Source: CAYPPG01 sp964412555 (GTDB lineage Bacteria > Hinthialibacterota > Hinthialibacteria > Hinthialibacterales > Hinthialibacteraceae). From it: DNA of 64,000 nt. The stretch is from NCBI GenBank assembly GCA_964412555.1, contig CAYPPG010000034.1, forward strand, positions 1 through 64,000, given 5' to 3'. Made by a program: the position numbers and the translations under genes. This document shows, piece by piece, positions 51,884-60,948 of this stretch (position 1 is the stretch's first letter; the number at the start of each line of letters is the position of its first letter). The notes beneath the pieces are model-generated. The model saw only the letters and a program-made list of their open reading frames with translations, made no database searches and had not been told where the DNA came from.

Positions 51884-53983
51884 ATGTTTCAACTTCGGAT
51901 TTTGAGCTGTTTATTGTTCGTATTCGTGGCAACATCAGTCATGGCGCAAATTGGGGATTTTGAAGCCCAGATGGATATCGGTTTGGAAGAGAATCCCTTG
52001 GCACCCAGTCAATATGCGTATGATGCCGGTACCTATACGATGGACGCTCTGGGGACAAGCATTGGACGTGACAGCCTACGGGATGAATTCAACTTTGTGT
52101 ATTCTGAGCTTTCAGGAAGTTTTTCCATTGAATGCGATGTCTTTGCTCTATTTCCTGATGGGTTGGGTGGTTTAATGATCCGTGAGTCACTTGAGGTCGA
52201 TTCGGCTCATGCTTCCTATCTTCGTGCTGCTGATAATATACCAGGATCGAATACTGACGCCGCCAATGGGACGGTATTCCCCTATTTTCGCACGATAAAA
52301 GGAAGTGGAACCAATGTTGATGGTGATGTAGGGGTAGGCGGATTTGATGCCAACAATGTCGGTCCGATTCGGCTGGAGCGAATAGGTAACAGTATTCACT
52401 TCTACACCATGAACGAAGCCGGCGAATGGAATTATGTTCAAACCGAGGTGATTCCAATGCCGGAAGAGCTCTATGCCGGGTTAGCGGCCACTGCCAACGG
52501 AGGTGAGTTGGGTGAATTCGAATTCACCGATGTCGTTATTACACCTTACCCTTTATGGGTTGGACGTTCTATTCCTCAGGAAGATTGGACTCCCGGAGCG
52601 AATGTGGAAATCACAGTAACCGCGCAAGCAAGTGAAACCGTGGACGCGGCCGTGAACGAACTCACTCCGATTGGAACGACTATATCAAACGTTCAGGTCT
52701 CCGAAGGAGATGTTACATTTACATCTAACGGAGTTATCGATTGGACATTGAGTGGTTTTTCCGGAGAAGCGACTCTTACGTATACGGCAACACTCGGTGA
52801 TGGGATATCCGGAGGATGGCAAGGTACCTTCAATGACGGCATCAATCGAACAAGTTTTATGGGTGGGGATTCGATCTTACCTAAGGTTCCTGCAGTGATG
52901 CCAGCATCCGAGCCTTTTGTTGTCACATCCGGCGCAGTCACTTTCATTGAAGCGGAGCGAGCCGATATCTTGGATGATCAAACTGGCTTTCTGATCTATG
53001 CCGATCCACGGGCTTCAGGTGGATTGGGTTTGATCAACGTTGCCAATCGCGGTTCATTGGAATTTGAGCTGGATGTCCAGCAAGCGGGATCTTATTATCT
53101 GATCGGTAGAGCACGCGGGGAGGACGGGAACAGCGATTCTTTCTATGTTGGCATTGATATCTTGGAACGGGATGATCCGTGGGGATACTCCCTACAGAAC
53201 AACCGGCAATGGACAATCCGTTGGATGGAAAATTATGATCCGTCGCAGCGGTTTTGGAATCGGATTGTCGGTGATCATAAAGAATTTGAATTACCGGTTG
53301 GACAATCGTTTTTGGTGGTTCAAAACCGGGAATCCAGCGCCAAAATCGATTGGTTCGCATTTACCGACAACCCCAATGAACAAATAGGTTTGATCGGTAC
53401 TCCCAAACAAGGAAAAGAGTTGTTGTTCAACGTAGACAATCCCACACCTTTCCAACTCACCGATGGAGAAGTGTTCATCGAGGCGGAAGATGGAGTGGTG
53501 GTTACCCCAATTTTCGGAGGGCATTTTGGATTGTTCTACGATGGGAATGCCAGCGGGCAGGTTTATGTCAACGCCATCGAGGGTGAAAATCCAGCGGATG
53601 TTGAAAATCATATCGATTATCATTTCGAAGTGACCGAACCGGGGCTGTATCGAATCATTGCCAGCACCCGCACTCCTTCCCCTTCCGACGATTCCTTCTG
53701 GATTGCTATGGATGATGAACTCCCCATTTCCGATGACAATTTTGACCGTTTTCAAGGCAGCGGCATTGTGGACAACTCGTTCCACACCAGTTGGGTAACG
53801 ACAGACGGTGAACCCGATAAATCATGGTTCCTTGAAGCGGGGGAACATGTGTTCCGGCTTTACGGACGAGAAGACGGCTCACAGATCGATTGGTTGGTGA
53901 TTACCAACAATGTCGATCAGGACCCGAATGCCTATGTTCCGCCCGGATCGGATGTGCCGGTACAGGATTTTATGTTGTATTGA
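51884..53983 (+). CDS. Large secreted protein with CBM-like repeats
   Basis: 699 aa. ATG 51884 with gaggagg; signal peptide to ~20 (FVFVATSVMAQ). Module 1 (~22-220) is a DUF1349-like beta-sandwich also seen at the C-terminus of the interrupted protein at 6221 ('GPIRLERIGNSIHFYTM'). Module 2 (~225-345) opens 'TPGANVEITV' and is shared with that protein too. Modules 3 and 4 (~350-510 and ~525-690) are related malectin/CBM6-like domains with 'FIEAERAD'/'FIEAEDGV' starts, 'DSFYVGID'/'DSFWIAMD', and 'SSAKIDWFAF'/'GSQIDWLVI'. No catalytic site is visible. Likely carbohydrate-binding surface protein. Confidence 0.82.
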   Translation: MFQLRILSCLLFVFVATSVMAQIGDFEAQMDIGLEENPLAPSQYAYDAGTYTMDALGTSIGRDSLRDEFNFVYSELSGSFSIECDVFALFPDGLGGLMIRESLEVDSAHASYLRAADNIPGSNTDAANGTVFPYFRTIKGSGTNVDGDVGVGGFDANNVGPIRLERIGNSIHFYTMNEAGEWNYVQTEVIPMPEELYAGLAATANGGELGEFEFTDVVITPYPLWVGRSIPQEDWTPGANVEITVTAQASETVDAAVNELTPIGTTISNVQVSEGDVTFTSNGVIDWTLSGFSGEATLTYTATLGDGISGGWQGTFNDGINRTSFMGGDSILPKVPAVMPASEPFVVTSGAVTFIEAERADILDDQTGFLIYADPRASGGLGLINVANRGSLEFELDVQQAGSYYLIGRARGEDGNSDSFYVGIDILERDDPWGYSLQNNRQWTIRWMENYDPSQRFWNRIVGDHKEFELPVGQSFLVVQNRESSAKIDWFAFTDNPNEQIGLIGTPKQGKELLFNVDNPTPFQLTDGEVFIEAEDGVVVTPIFGGHFGLFYDGNASGQVYVNAIEGENPADVENHIDYHFEVTEPGLYRIIASTRTPSPSDDSFWIAMDDELPISDDNFDRFQGSGIVDNSFHTSWVTTDGEPDKSWFLEAGEHVFRLYGREDGSQIDWLVITNNVDQDPNAYVPPGSDVPVQDFMLY

Positions 53984-54010
53984 GTATCGTTTTCTGATTA
54001 TACATAAGCC

Positions 54011-54040
54011 GCCAGGGCAGACCTGACATCTTGCCCTGGC
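54011..54040. repeat. Palindromic intergenic repeat
   Basis: Arms gccagggca / tgccctggc around a 12-base centre (gacctgacatct). It lies directly downstream of the secreted-protein gene and abuts the duplicated argH tail. Confidence 0.7.
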
Positions 54041-54144
54041 TACCCCATTATATTTCATTCATTTTGGCAACTATTTAGGTGGGGCGGTTCCCGAACCGCC
54101 CATACAATCTGGCTACCCCATTTTATTTCATTCATTTTGGCAAC
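54036..54144. repeat. Direct repeat of argH 3' end flanking a palindrome
   Basis: A 36-base sequence at 54036-54071 is repeated at 54109-54144 with a single mismatch. The second copy holds the last 17 bases of argH and its downstream sequence. Between the copies is a 37-base segment whose core is the palindrome gggcggttc-cc-gaaccgccc (54082-54101), a TTCGCGAA-class relative. This is the arrangement left when a short mobile repeat inserts with duplication of its target, or after slippage between repeats. Confidence 0.8.
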
Positions 54145-55603
54145 GTTCTTTAGCCGTTTGGATCCTTTGCGTTTCCTTGAGAATCCACTTATCGATGGAG
54201 GCGCTTTTCCGGCTCATTGTATTTAAATGACTCTTCACCCGACTCGGCTTCGGCCCGCCAATATGATCCCGCGCCTTCACACAAGCAATTGGGTCATTCA
54301 ATCCTTCAAATTCCTTTGGTGTCAACAATTTGATTGCATTTTTTTCCAACAAGCGATTCAGTTCATGCAGCGTAAACTGCTTCTCTTTCGCCATCCCCAC
54401 CGCTTGGGAAAGAACTTGGTAGGTCGTTCGAAATGGTAGTTGGCGGGTGCGGGCAAGATGGTCGGCGAGGTCGACGGCGTTTAGAAAGCCGGTTTTTGCC
54501 GCTGTTTCCATTTTATCACGATGAACAGCCATGCCGTGAAAGACATCCGCCAGCAGGGATACGGCTCCGGACGTTTCGCGAACGGCATCCATAAACAAAT
54601 ATTTAGACCATTGAACGTCTTTGTTGTATCCGGATAGGTTCGGACCGTCGAGTGTCAATAGGGATGTCGCGAATCCCATCACGACGCTTGCTTTTCCTTT
54701 AATCGCTTCCGCGAAATCCGGATTGCGCTTCTGTGGCATGATGGAACTGCCTGTCGTGAAATCGTGGGGCAAAGAAATGAAACCGAATTCCTCGGTTGAA
54801 AACAGAATAAGATCTTGGGAGATTCCCGCCAGACGCTTCAACAGCATCGCGAGCGCATGCACAATTTCCGATTCGGCTTCGCCGCGACTGCGGACAGCGT
54901 CCAATGTGTTTTCTTGCACGGAAGGGAAAGCGAGGAGTTCAGCGATCAATTTCCGGTCCAGCGGCCAGGTTGTTCCATAGGCAGCCGCTGCGCCCAGGGG
55001 GCAAGTGTTGATGCGGGAATAGATATCCATCAATCGGTTTGCGTCGCGCAATAGGCCTTGGCAATAGGAAGCGCACCAATGCCCCCAAGTCGTGATCGTT
55101 GCCTTGCGATGATGGGTATAGCCGGGCATGGGAGAATTGATGTGTTCACAAGCGTGATCGATGACGGAATTTAGCAAAAAATTGATTTCCGAACAAAAAT
55201 TGAGAATCTTGTCGCGAGCGTATAGTTTCATATCGACGGCGACTTGATCGTTGCGGCTTCGTCCGGAATGCAGCCGGCCCCCGAGTTCCTCTCCGCATCT
55301 CTCGGAAAGGTGAGATTCGATGTTGATATGCACATCTTCGAGAGCCGGATCCGGTTTCCATTTTCCTTCACGCCATTGCTCTTCCAATTGCGATAGAGTT
55401 CGGAGAATGGAATTCAACTGCGATTGGGAAAAGACACCGATTTTGTGTAAACCGATGGCATAGGCTTGGTTCGTCCAGATGTCATAAGGAACGAGTATTT
55501 CATCGGCGCCGAGGAGGGAAAGCAAGTCTCTCCCTGCAGAAAAGCGGATGAACTCTTCTCGGGCATTGCCTTTGGCTTCATTGTGCCAGACGGGTTTCTT
55601 CAC
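54128..55603 (-). CDS. argH: Argininosuccinate lyase
   Basis: Last step of arginine synthesis, argininosuccinate to arginine and fumarate. 491 aa, slightly longer than the usual ~460. The signature 'GSSIMPQKRNPD' with catalytic Ser loop, 'HSGRSRNDQVAVD' and 'MPGYTHHRKA' are present. The GTG at 55603 is chosen, with gaggt eight bases upstream; another GTG at 55618 lacks one. Its 3' end is duplicated just downstream. ArgG is not in the window. Confidence 0.96.
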   Translation of the reverse strand: MKKPVWHNEAKGNAREEFIRFSAGRDLLSLLGADEILVPYDIWTNQAYAIGLHKIGVFSQSQLNSILRTLSQLEEQWREGKWKPDPALEDVHINIESHLSERCGEELGGRLHSGRSRNDQVAVDMKLYARDKILNFCSEINFLLNSVIDHACEHINSPMPGYTHHRKATITTWGHWCASYCQGLLRDANRLMDIYSRINTCPLGAAAAYGTTWPLDRKLIAELLAFPSVQENTLDAVRSRGEAESEIVHALAMLLKRLAGISQDLILFSTEEFGFISLPHDFTTGSSIMPQKRNPDFAEAIKGKASVVMGFATSLLTLDGPNLSGYNKDVQWSKYLFMDAVRETSGAVSLLADVFHGMAVHRDKMETAAKTGFLNAVDLADHLARTRQLPFRTTYQVLSQAVGMAKEKQFTLHELNRLLEKNAIKLLTPKEFEGLNDPIACVKARDHIGGPKPSRVKSHLNTMSRKSASIDKWILKETQRIQTAKERCQNE

Positions 55604-55680
55604 GGAACAGTACCTCACGAAAAATATGAGAGATTATATCGGTTCCCGTTTGATTCGTCACCCAGAAGAGTGGTGAGTAT

Positions 55681-56790
55681 TCAATCCCAAAGCCTCAGTT
55701 GGAGATCCTCTTTTGGAGCGGATTCTCCTTTCTCATCCGGTTCAAATCCTGCCACCCGCACACCGAGCAGCCGTACTTTTTTATGACCCACATCGACTCT
55801 GTCCAATAATAACTTGGCGGCCTTGGCAATTTCTTTTGTGTTGCGTGTTGGATGATCGAGAGTGAAGGCACGTGTAGCGGTTTGGAAATCGCTGAATTTG
55901 ACTTTGATCCCGACGGTCTTGCCCTTGAGGTTCGCTTTTTCAAGTAAGTCGGCTACTTGGGAGGAAAGCACGCCTAAAAATTCTTTCATCTTTTCAACAT
56001 CGGTCAAATCATGGGAAAAAGTATGTTCTTGGGAAAGAGATTTCCGTTGCCGTTCAGAGATGACCATACTCGGATCGATGCCCCGCGCCAGTTGATGCAA
56101 ACTCATTCCGTGCTTATTGCCGAACACTTCTTGTAATGTGTCTAAGGAACAATTGCGAAGTTCTTCAATGGTTTGTATCGATAAACGCTTGAGCATCTCT
56201 TCGGTTTTATTTCCGACACCGGGAATACGGCGAACCGGAAGGGGAGAAAGAAAATCCAGCACCTCGTCCGGATGGATCACAAAAAAACCGTCCGGTTTGT
56301 CATAATCCGAAGCGACTTTTGCAAGAAACTTATTCGGCCCGATCCCGACGGAAGCGGTGAGCTGCGTAGAAATCTTGATATCGCGTTTCAATCCCCGCCC
56401 GACGGCGGAGGCATGGGCATAGTCCATCACTTCATCGGTAAGATCAAGATAGGCTTCGTCCAGAGAAACCGGTTCTACAAGCGGAGTCAGCTGTTTGAAA
56501 TGGAAATGTATGATTTTCGAGGCGGCTTTGTACGCTTTGAAATTCGTTGGTTGGCGAATCGCATGGGGGCATAAACGTAAGGCAACAGCCATCGACATGG
56601 CGGACCGAATCCCGTATTTTCGCGCTTCGTACGAGGCGGCTGCCACGACACCCCGGTCGGCGGGACTACCTCCCACGACAACAGGTTTCCCTCTCAATTC
56701 CGGATGATCCCGTTGCTCGACGGATGCATAAAAGGCATCCATATCGACATGCATGATAATACGGCTTTTTCCTGATTCCTCTTCCGTCAT
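55681..56790 (-). CDS. dinB: DNA polymerase IV (Y-family)
   Basis: Error-prone translesion polymerase, 369 aa. 'IIMHVDMDAFYASVE' gives the first metal Asp pair, 'VSLDEAYLDLT' the second (D, E), 'ASVGIGPNKFLAKVASDYDKP' the palm, 'IPGVGNKTEEML' the HhH motif. It ends LQLRLWD, a beta-clamp-binding motif of QLxLW type. It starts 14 bases after apt and is likely co-transcribed. No LexA box was recognised upstream. Confidence 0.97.
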   Translation of the reverse strand: MTEEESGKSRIIMHVDMDAFYASVEQRDHPELRGKPVVVGGSPADRGVVAAASYEARKYGIRSAMSMAVALRLCPHAIRQPTNFKAYKAASKIIHFHFKQLTPLVEPVSLDEAYLDLTDEVMDYAHASAVGRGLKRDIKISTQLTASVGIGPNKFLAKVASDYDKPDGFFVIHPDEVLDFLSPLPVRRIPGVGNKTEEMLKRLSIQTIEELRNCSLDTLQEVFGNKHGMSLHQLARGIDPSMVISERQRKSLSQEHTFSHDLTDVEKMKEFLGVLSSQVADLLEKANLKGKTVGIKVKFSDFQTATRAFTLDHPTRNTKEIAKAAKLLLDRVDVGHKKVRLLGVRVAGFEPDEKGESAPKEDLQLRLWD

Positions 56791-56804
56791 TTCATCGTCG
56801 TGAC

Positions 56805-57326
56805 CTATTCTGAATCGAAAGTAACAAGGGTATGGGTCGGGACAGACTTCAGTTTTTCACGCCCCTTCAGGAACGTGAGTTCCACGACACAGGTAATCCC
56901 TTCTATGGAGCAGTTGAAATTGTTCATCAATTCAATCGTGGCTTCCAACGTTCCACCGGTGGCGAGAAGATCGTCGATGATCACGACCCGATCGCCCGTT
57001 TCGATAGCGTCCTTATGGATTTCGATAGTATCTTGTCCATATTCCAAATCATATGTATGAGAATAAGTCTCGGCGGGGAGTTTGTTCTGTTTTCGAACAA
57101 TGACCAATCCGGCGTTCCAGCGCAGGGCAAGAGGAGCGCCGAAGATAAATCCGCGCGATTCGATGGCCACGATTTTTGAAATCTTTTTATCATCAAACGG
57201 TTTCGCCAGTGCATCAATTGTCCATCGAAACGCATCCGGATTTTTGATCAGGGTCGTAATATCGATAAAATTGATTCCCTGTTTCGGAAAATCCGGTACT
57301 TGACGCAAGATCGATTTCAAATCCAT
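56805..57326 (-). CDS. apt: Adenine phosphoribosyltransferase
   Basis: Makes AMP from adenine and PRPP (purine salvage). 173 aa with 'VPDFPKQGINFIDITTLIKN', 'ESRGFIFGAPLAL', 'VRKQNKLPAET', and the PRPP site 'RVVIIDDLLATGGTLEA'. Strong aaggagat RBS. It lies between the sigma factor (23 bases upstream) and dinB, all on one strand. Confidence 0.97.
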   Translation of the reverse strand: MDLKSILRQVPDFPKQGINFIDITTLIKNPDAFRWTIDALAKPFDDKKISKIVAIESRGFIFGAPLALRWNAGLVIVRKQNKLPAETYSHTYDLEYGQDTIEIHKDAIETGDRVVIIDDLLATGGTLEATIELMNNFNCSIEGITCVVELTFLKGREKLKSVPTHTLVTFDSE

Positions 57327-57349
57327 ATTGTGTATCTCCTTGGTAAATA

Positions 57350-58204
57350 TTAATCCAGATTGAATTCATCTCCGCTTTGATGAATCATTTCCCGAACGGC
57401 GTTGAGTGCATCGTGGAGCAGTTGCCGAACTCGTTCGCGGGTTAAATTCAAATGATCCGCGATTTGTTTCAGCGATTCGGGACTTTCATTATCCAAGCCG
57501 AATCTTCGTATAATAATATATTTATGCCTTTCACCCAACCGTTCGACAAATTCATTGATGCGCTTGTCTCTGGAAAGAAGAGAGATTTCAAAGTCCGGTC
57601 TCGGGCTGACTGTGTCTTCAAATCGGGAATCATGATCCGATTCGTCATCCTCACCCACCAGCGGTTCGACGATGGCTGGCGAGAAAATCAAGTCGATGAC
57701 TTCCTGCAAATCGTCCGAGGATTCTACTTTTTCCATGATTTCGAGTAATTCCCATGGCTGTAAATCCCGACCTTGTTCATGAGACAATTCCCGAAAACGT
57801 TGTTTGGTTCGTAAGAGTAGCTCCCGTTTGTGAGAGGGAAGCCGGACCATATTGCCATGATTGGTAATGGCCCGGTTGATAAACTGACGAATCCACCAAG
57901 TAGCATAGGTGCTGAATCGGCATTTCCGTTCTACATCGAATCGTTCCACTGCCTTGATTAGCCCCAGATTTCCTTCTTCAATAAGATCCATTAAGCCCAG
58001 TCCTTGATTCTGGTACCGTTTGGCTATATTAACCACTAACCTTAAATTGGACAGAATGAGTTGACTGCGGGCTTCTTGGTCTCCGTTTTTCGTTTTTTGG
58101 GCGAGGTCGGTTTCTTCTTCCGATTTCAAAAGGGGATATTTACCGACTTCACGCAAGTAAAGCCCGACAAGATGACTATCGGCGTGATCTTCCGTATAAG
58201 GCAT
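57350..58204 (-). CDS. RNA polymerase sigma factor, sigma-70 family (group 2-like)
   Basis: 284 aa with regions 1.2 to 4.2 and no large region 1.1. Region 1.2 'DSHLVGLYLREVGKYPLL', 2.2-2.4 'NQGLGLMDLIEEGNLGLIKA' and 'FSTYATWWIRQFINRAI', region 3 'VRLPSHKRELLLR', and 4.2 'LKQIADHLNLTRERVRQLLH'. Resembles RpoS/RpoD-type proteins. Without a large N-terminal region it is more like an alternative or stress factor than the housekeeping RpoD. First gene before apt and dinB. Confidence 0.93.
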   Translation of the reverse strand: MPYTEDHADSHLVGLYLREVGKYPLLKSEEETDLAQKTKNGDQEARSQLILSNLRLVVNIAKRYQNQGLGLMDLIEEGNLGLIKAVERFDVERKCRFSTYATWWIRQFINRAITNHGNMVRLPSHKRELLLRTKQRFRELSHEQGRDLQPWELLEIMEKVESSDDLQEVIDLIFSPAIVEPLVGEDDESDHDSRFEDTVSPRPDFEISLLSRDKRINEFVERLGERHKYIIIRRFGLDNESPESLKQIADHLNLTRERVRQLLHDALNAVREMIHQSGDEFNLD

Positions 58205-58358
58205 TCGTTCACGTTACAAAAATATAAGTTGATCCGTCATATGAGCAATTCATTGGTTATTGAAATTAAGGCACATGTTTCCGAACTGTCAAGATAAGGT
58301 GTTATCTTGGCCGTTGCTGGATATGACAAGATTTTTTGGTTAATACCCTAAACTGATT

Positions 58359-59798
58359 ATGGTTGATACATCCTCTTTTTACACCACTGCTCGATCCAGG
58401 AACCGGACAGATGCGGTTGTTGGAATAGTGGCTATGCTTCTCTTTGGGGGGGCTGTTCTGATTCTCCAATCTCCCGAAATGATAATTGTTCTTTTATTAT
58501 TGATTGTAGGGGGTACTGTGACCTATTTTTGGTCTGATTATTTTCCCCTGGTTTTGTTTCTTTTTCTTGCTTTTTCCGTTGAAGTGCAAGTAACCGGAAA
58601 TACTCGTCTTACTCTTCCTACCGAAGTATTGATCGTCCTTCTATTCGGATTGTTTTTTGTTAGTATCCTTCGAGAAGGAAAGATCGCCTATCGAAGTTCC
58701 CCGCTGAATATTTCCATTTTTCTTTTCTATCTGGTTATCGTGATAAGCCTTCTCTATTCACAGTCATTTATCAGTACGGTAAAAGCGATCATTCGTGATA
58801 CTGGGTATATTATTGCAGGTTATTATCTCATACCGAAATACATTACCTCTGACCGACGATTGAAACATGTGGTATTCGGTTGTCTCATTGTTCATTCCTT
58901 GTTGGTACTTTATGGATTTTACACTCAAGTGGTTGGCGGTATTCGTATCTATGATGACATTGCGAATCCTTTTTTCATCGAGCATTGTATTTATGCCGCT
59001 TTTTTGACTATTTCATTTTCCTTCCTTCTCGCTTATTTTTTGGATTACGAAGATACGCCATATCGTTTTTGGTTGGGAGTGGCGACTGCCGTATTCGGTT
59101 TAGCAATTCTTTTGACATTTGTGCGGGCTGCCTGGATCAGTATTGTTTTACTCCTAATTTTCTACTTGTTTCAATTCCGTATGCGCAAATCGGCGGTGGA
59201 ATTGATTTTGGGTCTTCTCCTTTCTCTTTTGATCGGAATTATTCTTTTGATCACTACTGATTTAGGGCGATTGTTTCTTCAGCGATTCGATACATTGATG
59301 GATTTCCAGTATGTCGCCAACTATGATCGTTTGGACCGCTGGTTTGCCGCCTGGCATATGTGGCTGGATCATATGTTGTTTGGAGTAGGATGGGGCGCCT
59401 ATCCGGATATCTATTATGACTATATCGTTCTAGGAGGGGCGTATTCCACTCATATTCGTATGGGAGCGCATAATCTCTATTTGGAGATCATGGCGGAAAC
59501 CGGCATCATCGGGATTACGGTCTTTTTGTTGATGATTCAACAATTTTTCCGTCAATGCTATCTCCTTCAAAAGCGCATAACCGATCGTTTTCAGCGGGTA
59601 TTTCTCATCGCAATGCAAGGAGCCATGATAACCTATTTGTTTCATGCTTTGCTGAACAATCTGGGACCTTCCGACAAAATCTCTCTCACATTTTGGTTTC
59701 TTTTAGGGATGGTGCCTGCCTTGCAGTACTTAGCGGAACGGTCTGAAGAACAAAGCAAAAATGAACAAAAAAATACCCCGCATTCTCCAACGGGGTAA
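58359..59798 (+). CDS. O-antigen ligase/polymerase family membrane protein
   Basis: 479 aa with about 12 membrane helices of the Wzy/WaaL family. The periplasmic loop (~305-375) ends in 'GVGWGAYPDIYYDY' and 'GAHNLYLEIMAETGIIG', the H-N-x-(Y/F)-L-E motif characteristic of these glycan ligases and polymerases. It would join oligosaccharide units on undecaprenyl carriers to lipid A or each other. Ends in a charged tail (EEQSKNEQKNTPHSPTG). Isolated from other polysaccharide genes. Confidence 0.88.
   Translation: MVDTSSFYTTARSRNRTDAVVGIVAMLLFGGAVLILQSPEMIIVLLLLIVGGTVTYFWSDYFPLVLFLFLAFSVEVQVTGNTRLTLPTEVLIVLLFGLFFVSILREGKIAYRSSPLNISIFLFYLVIVISLLYSQSFISTVKAIIRDTGYIIAGYYLIPKYITSDRRLKHVVFGCLIVHSLLVLYGFYTQVVGGIRIYDDIANPFFIEHCIYAAFLTISFSFLLAYFLDYEDTPYRFWLGVATAVFGLAILLTFVRAAWISIVLLLIFYLFQFRMRKSAVELILGLLLSLLIGIILLITTDLGRLFLQRFDTLMDFQYVANYDRLDRWFAAWHMWLDHMLFGVGWGAYPDIYYDYIVLGGAYSTHIRMGAHNLYLEIMAETGIIGITVFLLMIQQFFRQCYLLQKRITDRFQRVFLIAMQGAMITYLFHALLNNLGPSDKISLTFWFLLGMVPALQYLAERSEEQSKNEQKNTPHSPTG
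59766..59797 (-). terminator. Terminator-like hairpin at the 3' end of the ligase gene
   Basis: Stem taccccg / cggggta with a 10-base loop, overlapping the stop codon of the plus-strand gene. On the minus strand it is followed by a T-run (plus-strand aaaaaaaa at ~59766-59773), as in an intrinsic terminator for minus-strand transcription; on the plus strand there is no T-run. No minus-strand gene needing it is seen upstream, so it may be fortuitous or act on read-through. Confidence 0.45.
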
Positions 59799-60023
59799 GG
59801 GGACAAAAAGGAACAAGGGTTAATTTGTGAAAATGAACTATACTCTTTTATTCAATTTGTTCAAGTTTGTATAAAGGTTATTCTCCCAAAAAGCAATAGG
59901 AAAAATTCAAGCGTTTTTTCCAATGGACATTTGTGATTGAATGAGTATATATTCAAAGATATGAACGTATTCTCTCAATGGATTCAAAAGACCAGAAGTA
60001 AGCAAAGACATAATGGGTGAATT

Positions 60024-60944
60024 ATGAAGAAACATTTTACATTTTTTGTTTTATTCGTATTCTTGTTCGGATTGCCGTTCTCTTCTGCAGAAAAGGAAGA
60101 GCAATCCGAAGATATAATCAAATGCCGTACCGAACAGGAAGTGAAAGAAGCCAAAGCGAAAGGTGTCACTTATCTGCAGGTGGGGCGATATTTTTATGTT
60201 CGCATTGGCTCTGAATACAAAGGACCTTTTCGCCGTTTTGAAACAGCGAAGAAATTGAGAACCGACTTCGAAGAAAAAGTTCGGCAAGCCGGAATCGATT
60301 TGGATGTATTTCAGGCGGAAACACCAGGAGCCATCTTCAATCCCCGTTTAATCACTTTTCCTTTTGTCGATCTTGTCAAAGAGAAGGGAGTATTTTTTCA
60401 AGCTCCTGAAGGATTGGTTGTAGAAGCCACCCATGTGATGATTCATCCGGAACCATTATATTTCGAGGATATGTCATTCGGCCCGATTATGTTGAAAAAA
60501 AACCGCTATTTTGCGGTGACAGGTTCCATCACGGCTAGAAAAACCATCGATTTCGCAACGAAATCACTTTCCTTATGGGTAGGAGCGGCTGTGATCAATG
60601 AAGATGGCGAAGTGCTATGGCGTCAATATGGCCAAGTGGACGATGATTTTGAATTTAAGTGTTTGAAAGAATTGGATTTAACTCCCAAAATTCCTCGTTT
60701 TCTTCTTTTTTTCACTGTGGCAAAAGGAACCATTCCGACGGCTCTCATGACAGTTCAAGCTGCTGAGCCGGTCGACACTTCTTCCTTTGATTATCATATT
60801 CTTTGTTCTGCTATGCTGGAAATGGCGGAGAACTGGTTTCCTCCGTTCAAGCAAGCCGTGGAAGAAGAGTATAATCAGTTACTGGATCAAGAGCGTGAGA
60901 CGACCAAAGAAAAACTCGATAGGCTAAAACAAAAAATAGATTGA
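60024..60944 (+). CDS. Secreted protein of unknown function
   Basis: 306 aa. Signal peptide ~1-22 (MKKHFTFFVLFVFLFGLPFSSA). The first ~60 mature residues ('VTYLQVGRYFYVRIGSEYKGPF' with 'FETAKKLRTDFEEKVR') resemble a SPOR-like fold, with an aromatic strand and charged helix; this is a guess. The rest is alpha/beta with no known motif; the last ~50 residues are highly charged and probably coiled coil. It converges on the next gene with only four bases between stops. Confidence 0.7.
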   Translation: MKKHFTFFVLFVFLFGLPFSSAEKEEQSEDIIKCRTEQEVKEAKAKGVTYLQVGRYFYVRIGSEYKGPFRRFETAKKLRTDFEEKVRQAGIDLDVFQAETPGAIFNPRLITFPFVDLVKEKGVFFQAPEGLVVEATHVMIHPEPLYFEDMSFGPIMLKKNRYFAVTGSITARKTIDFATKSLSLWVGAAVINEDGEVLWRQYGQVDDDFEFKCLKELDLTPKIPRFLLFFTVAKGTIPTALMTVQAAEPVDTSSFDYHILCSAMLEMAENWFPPFKQAVEEEYNQLLDQERETTKEKLDRLKQKID

Positions 60945-60948
60945 TCGA

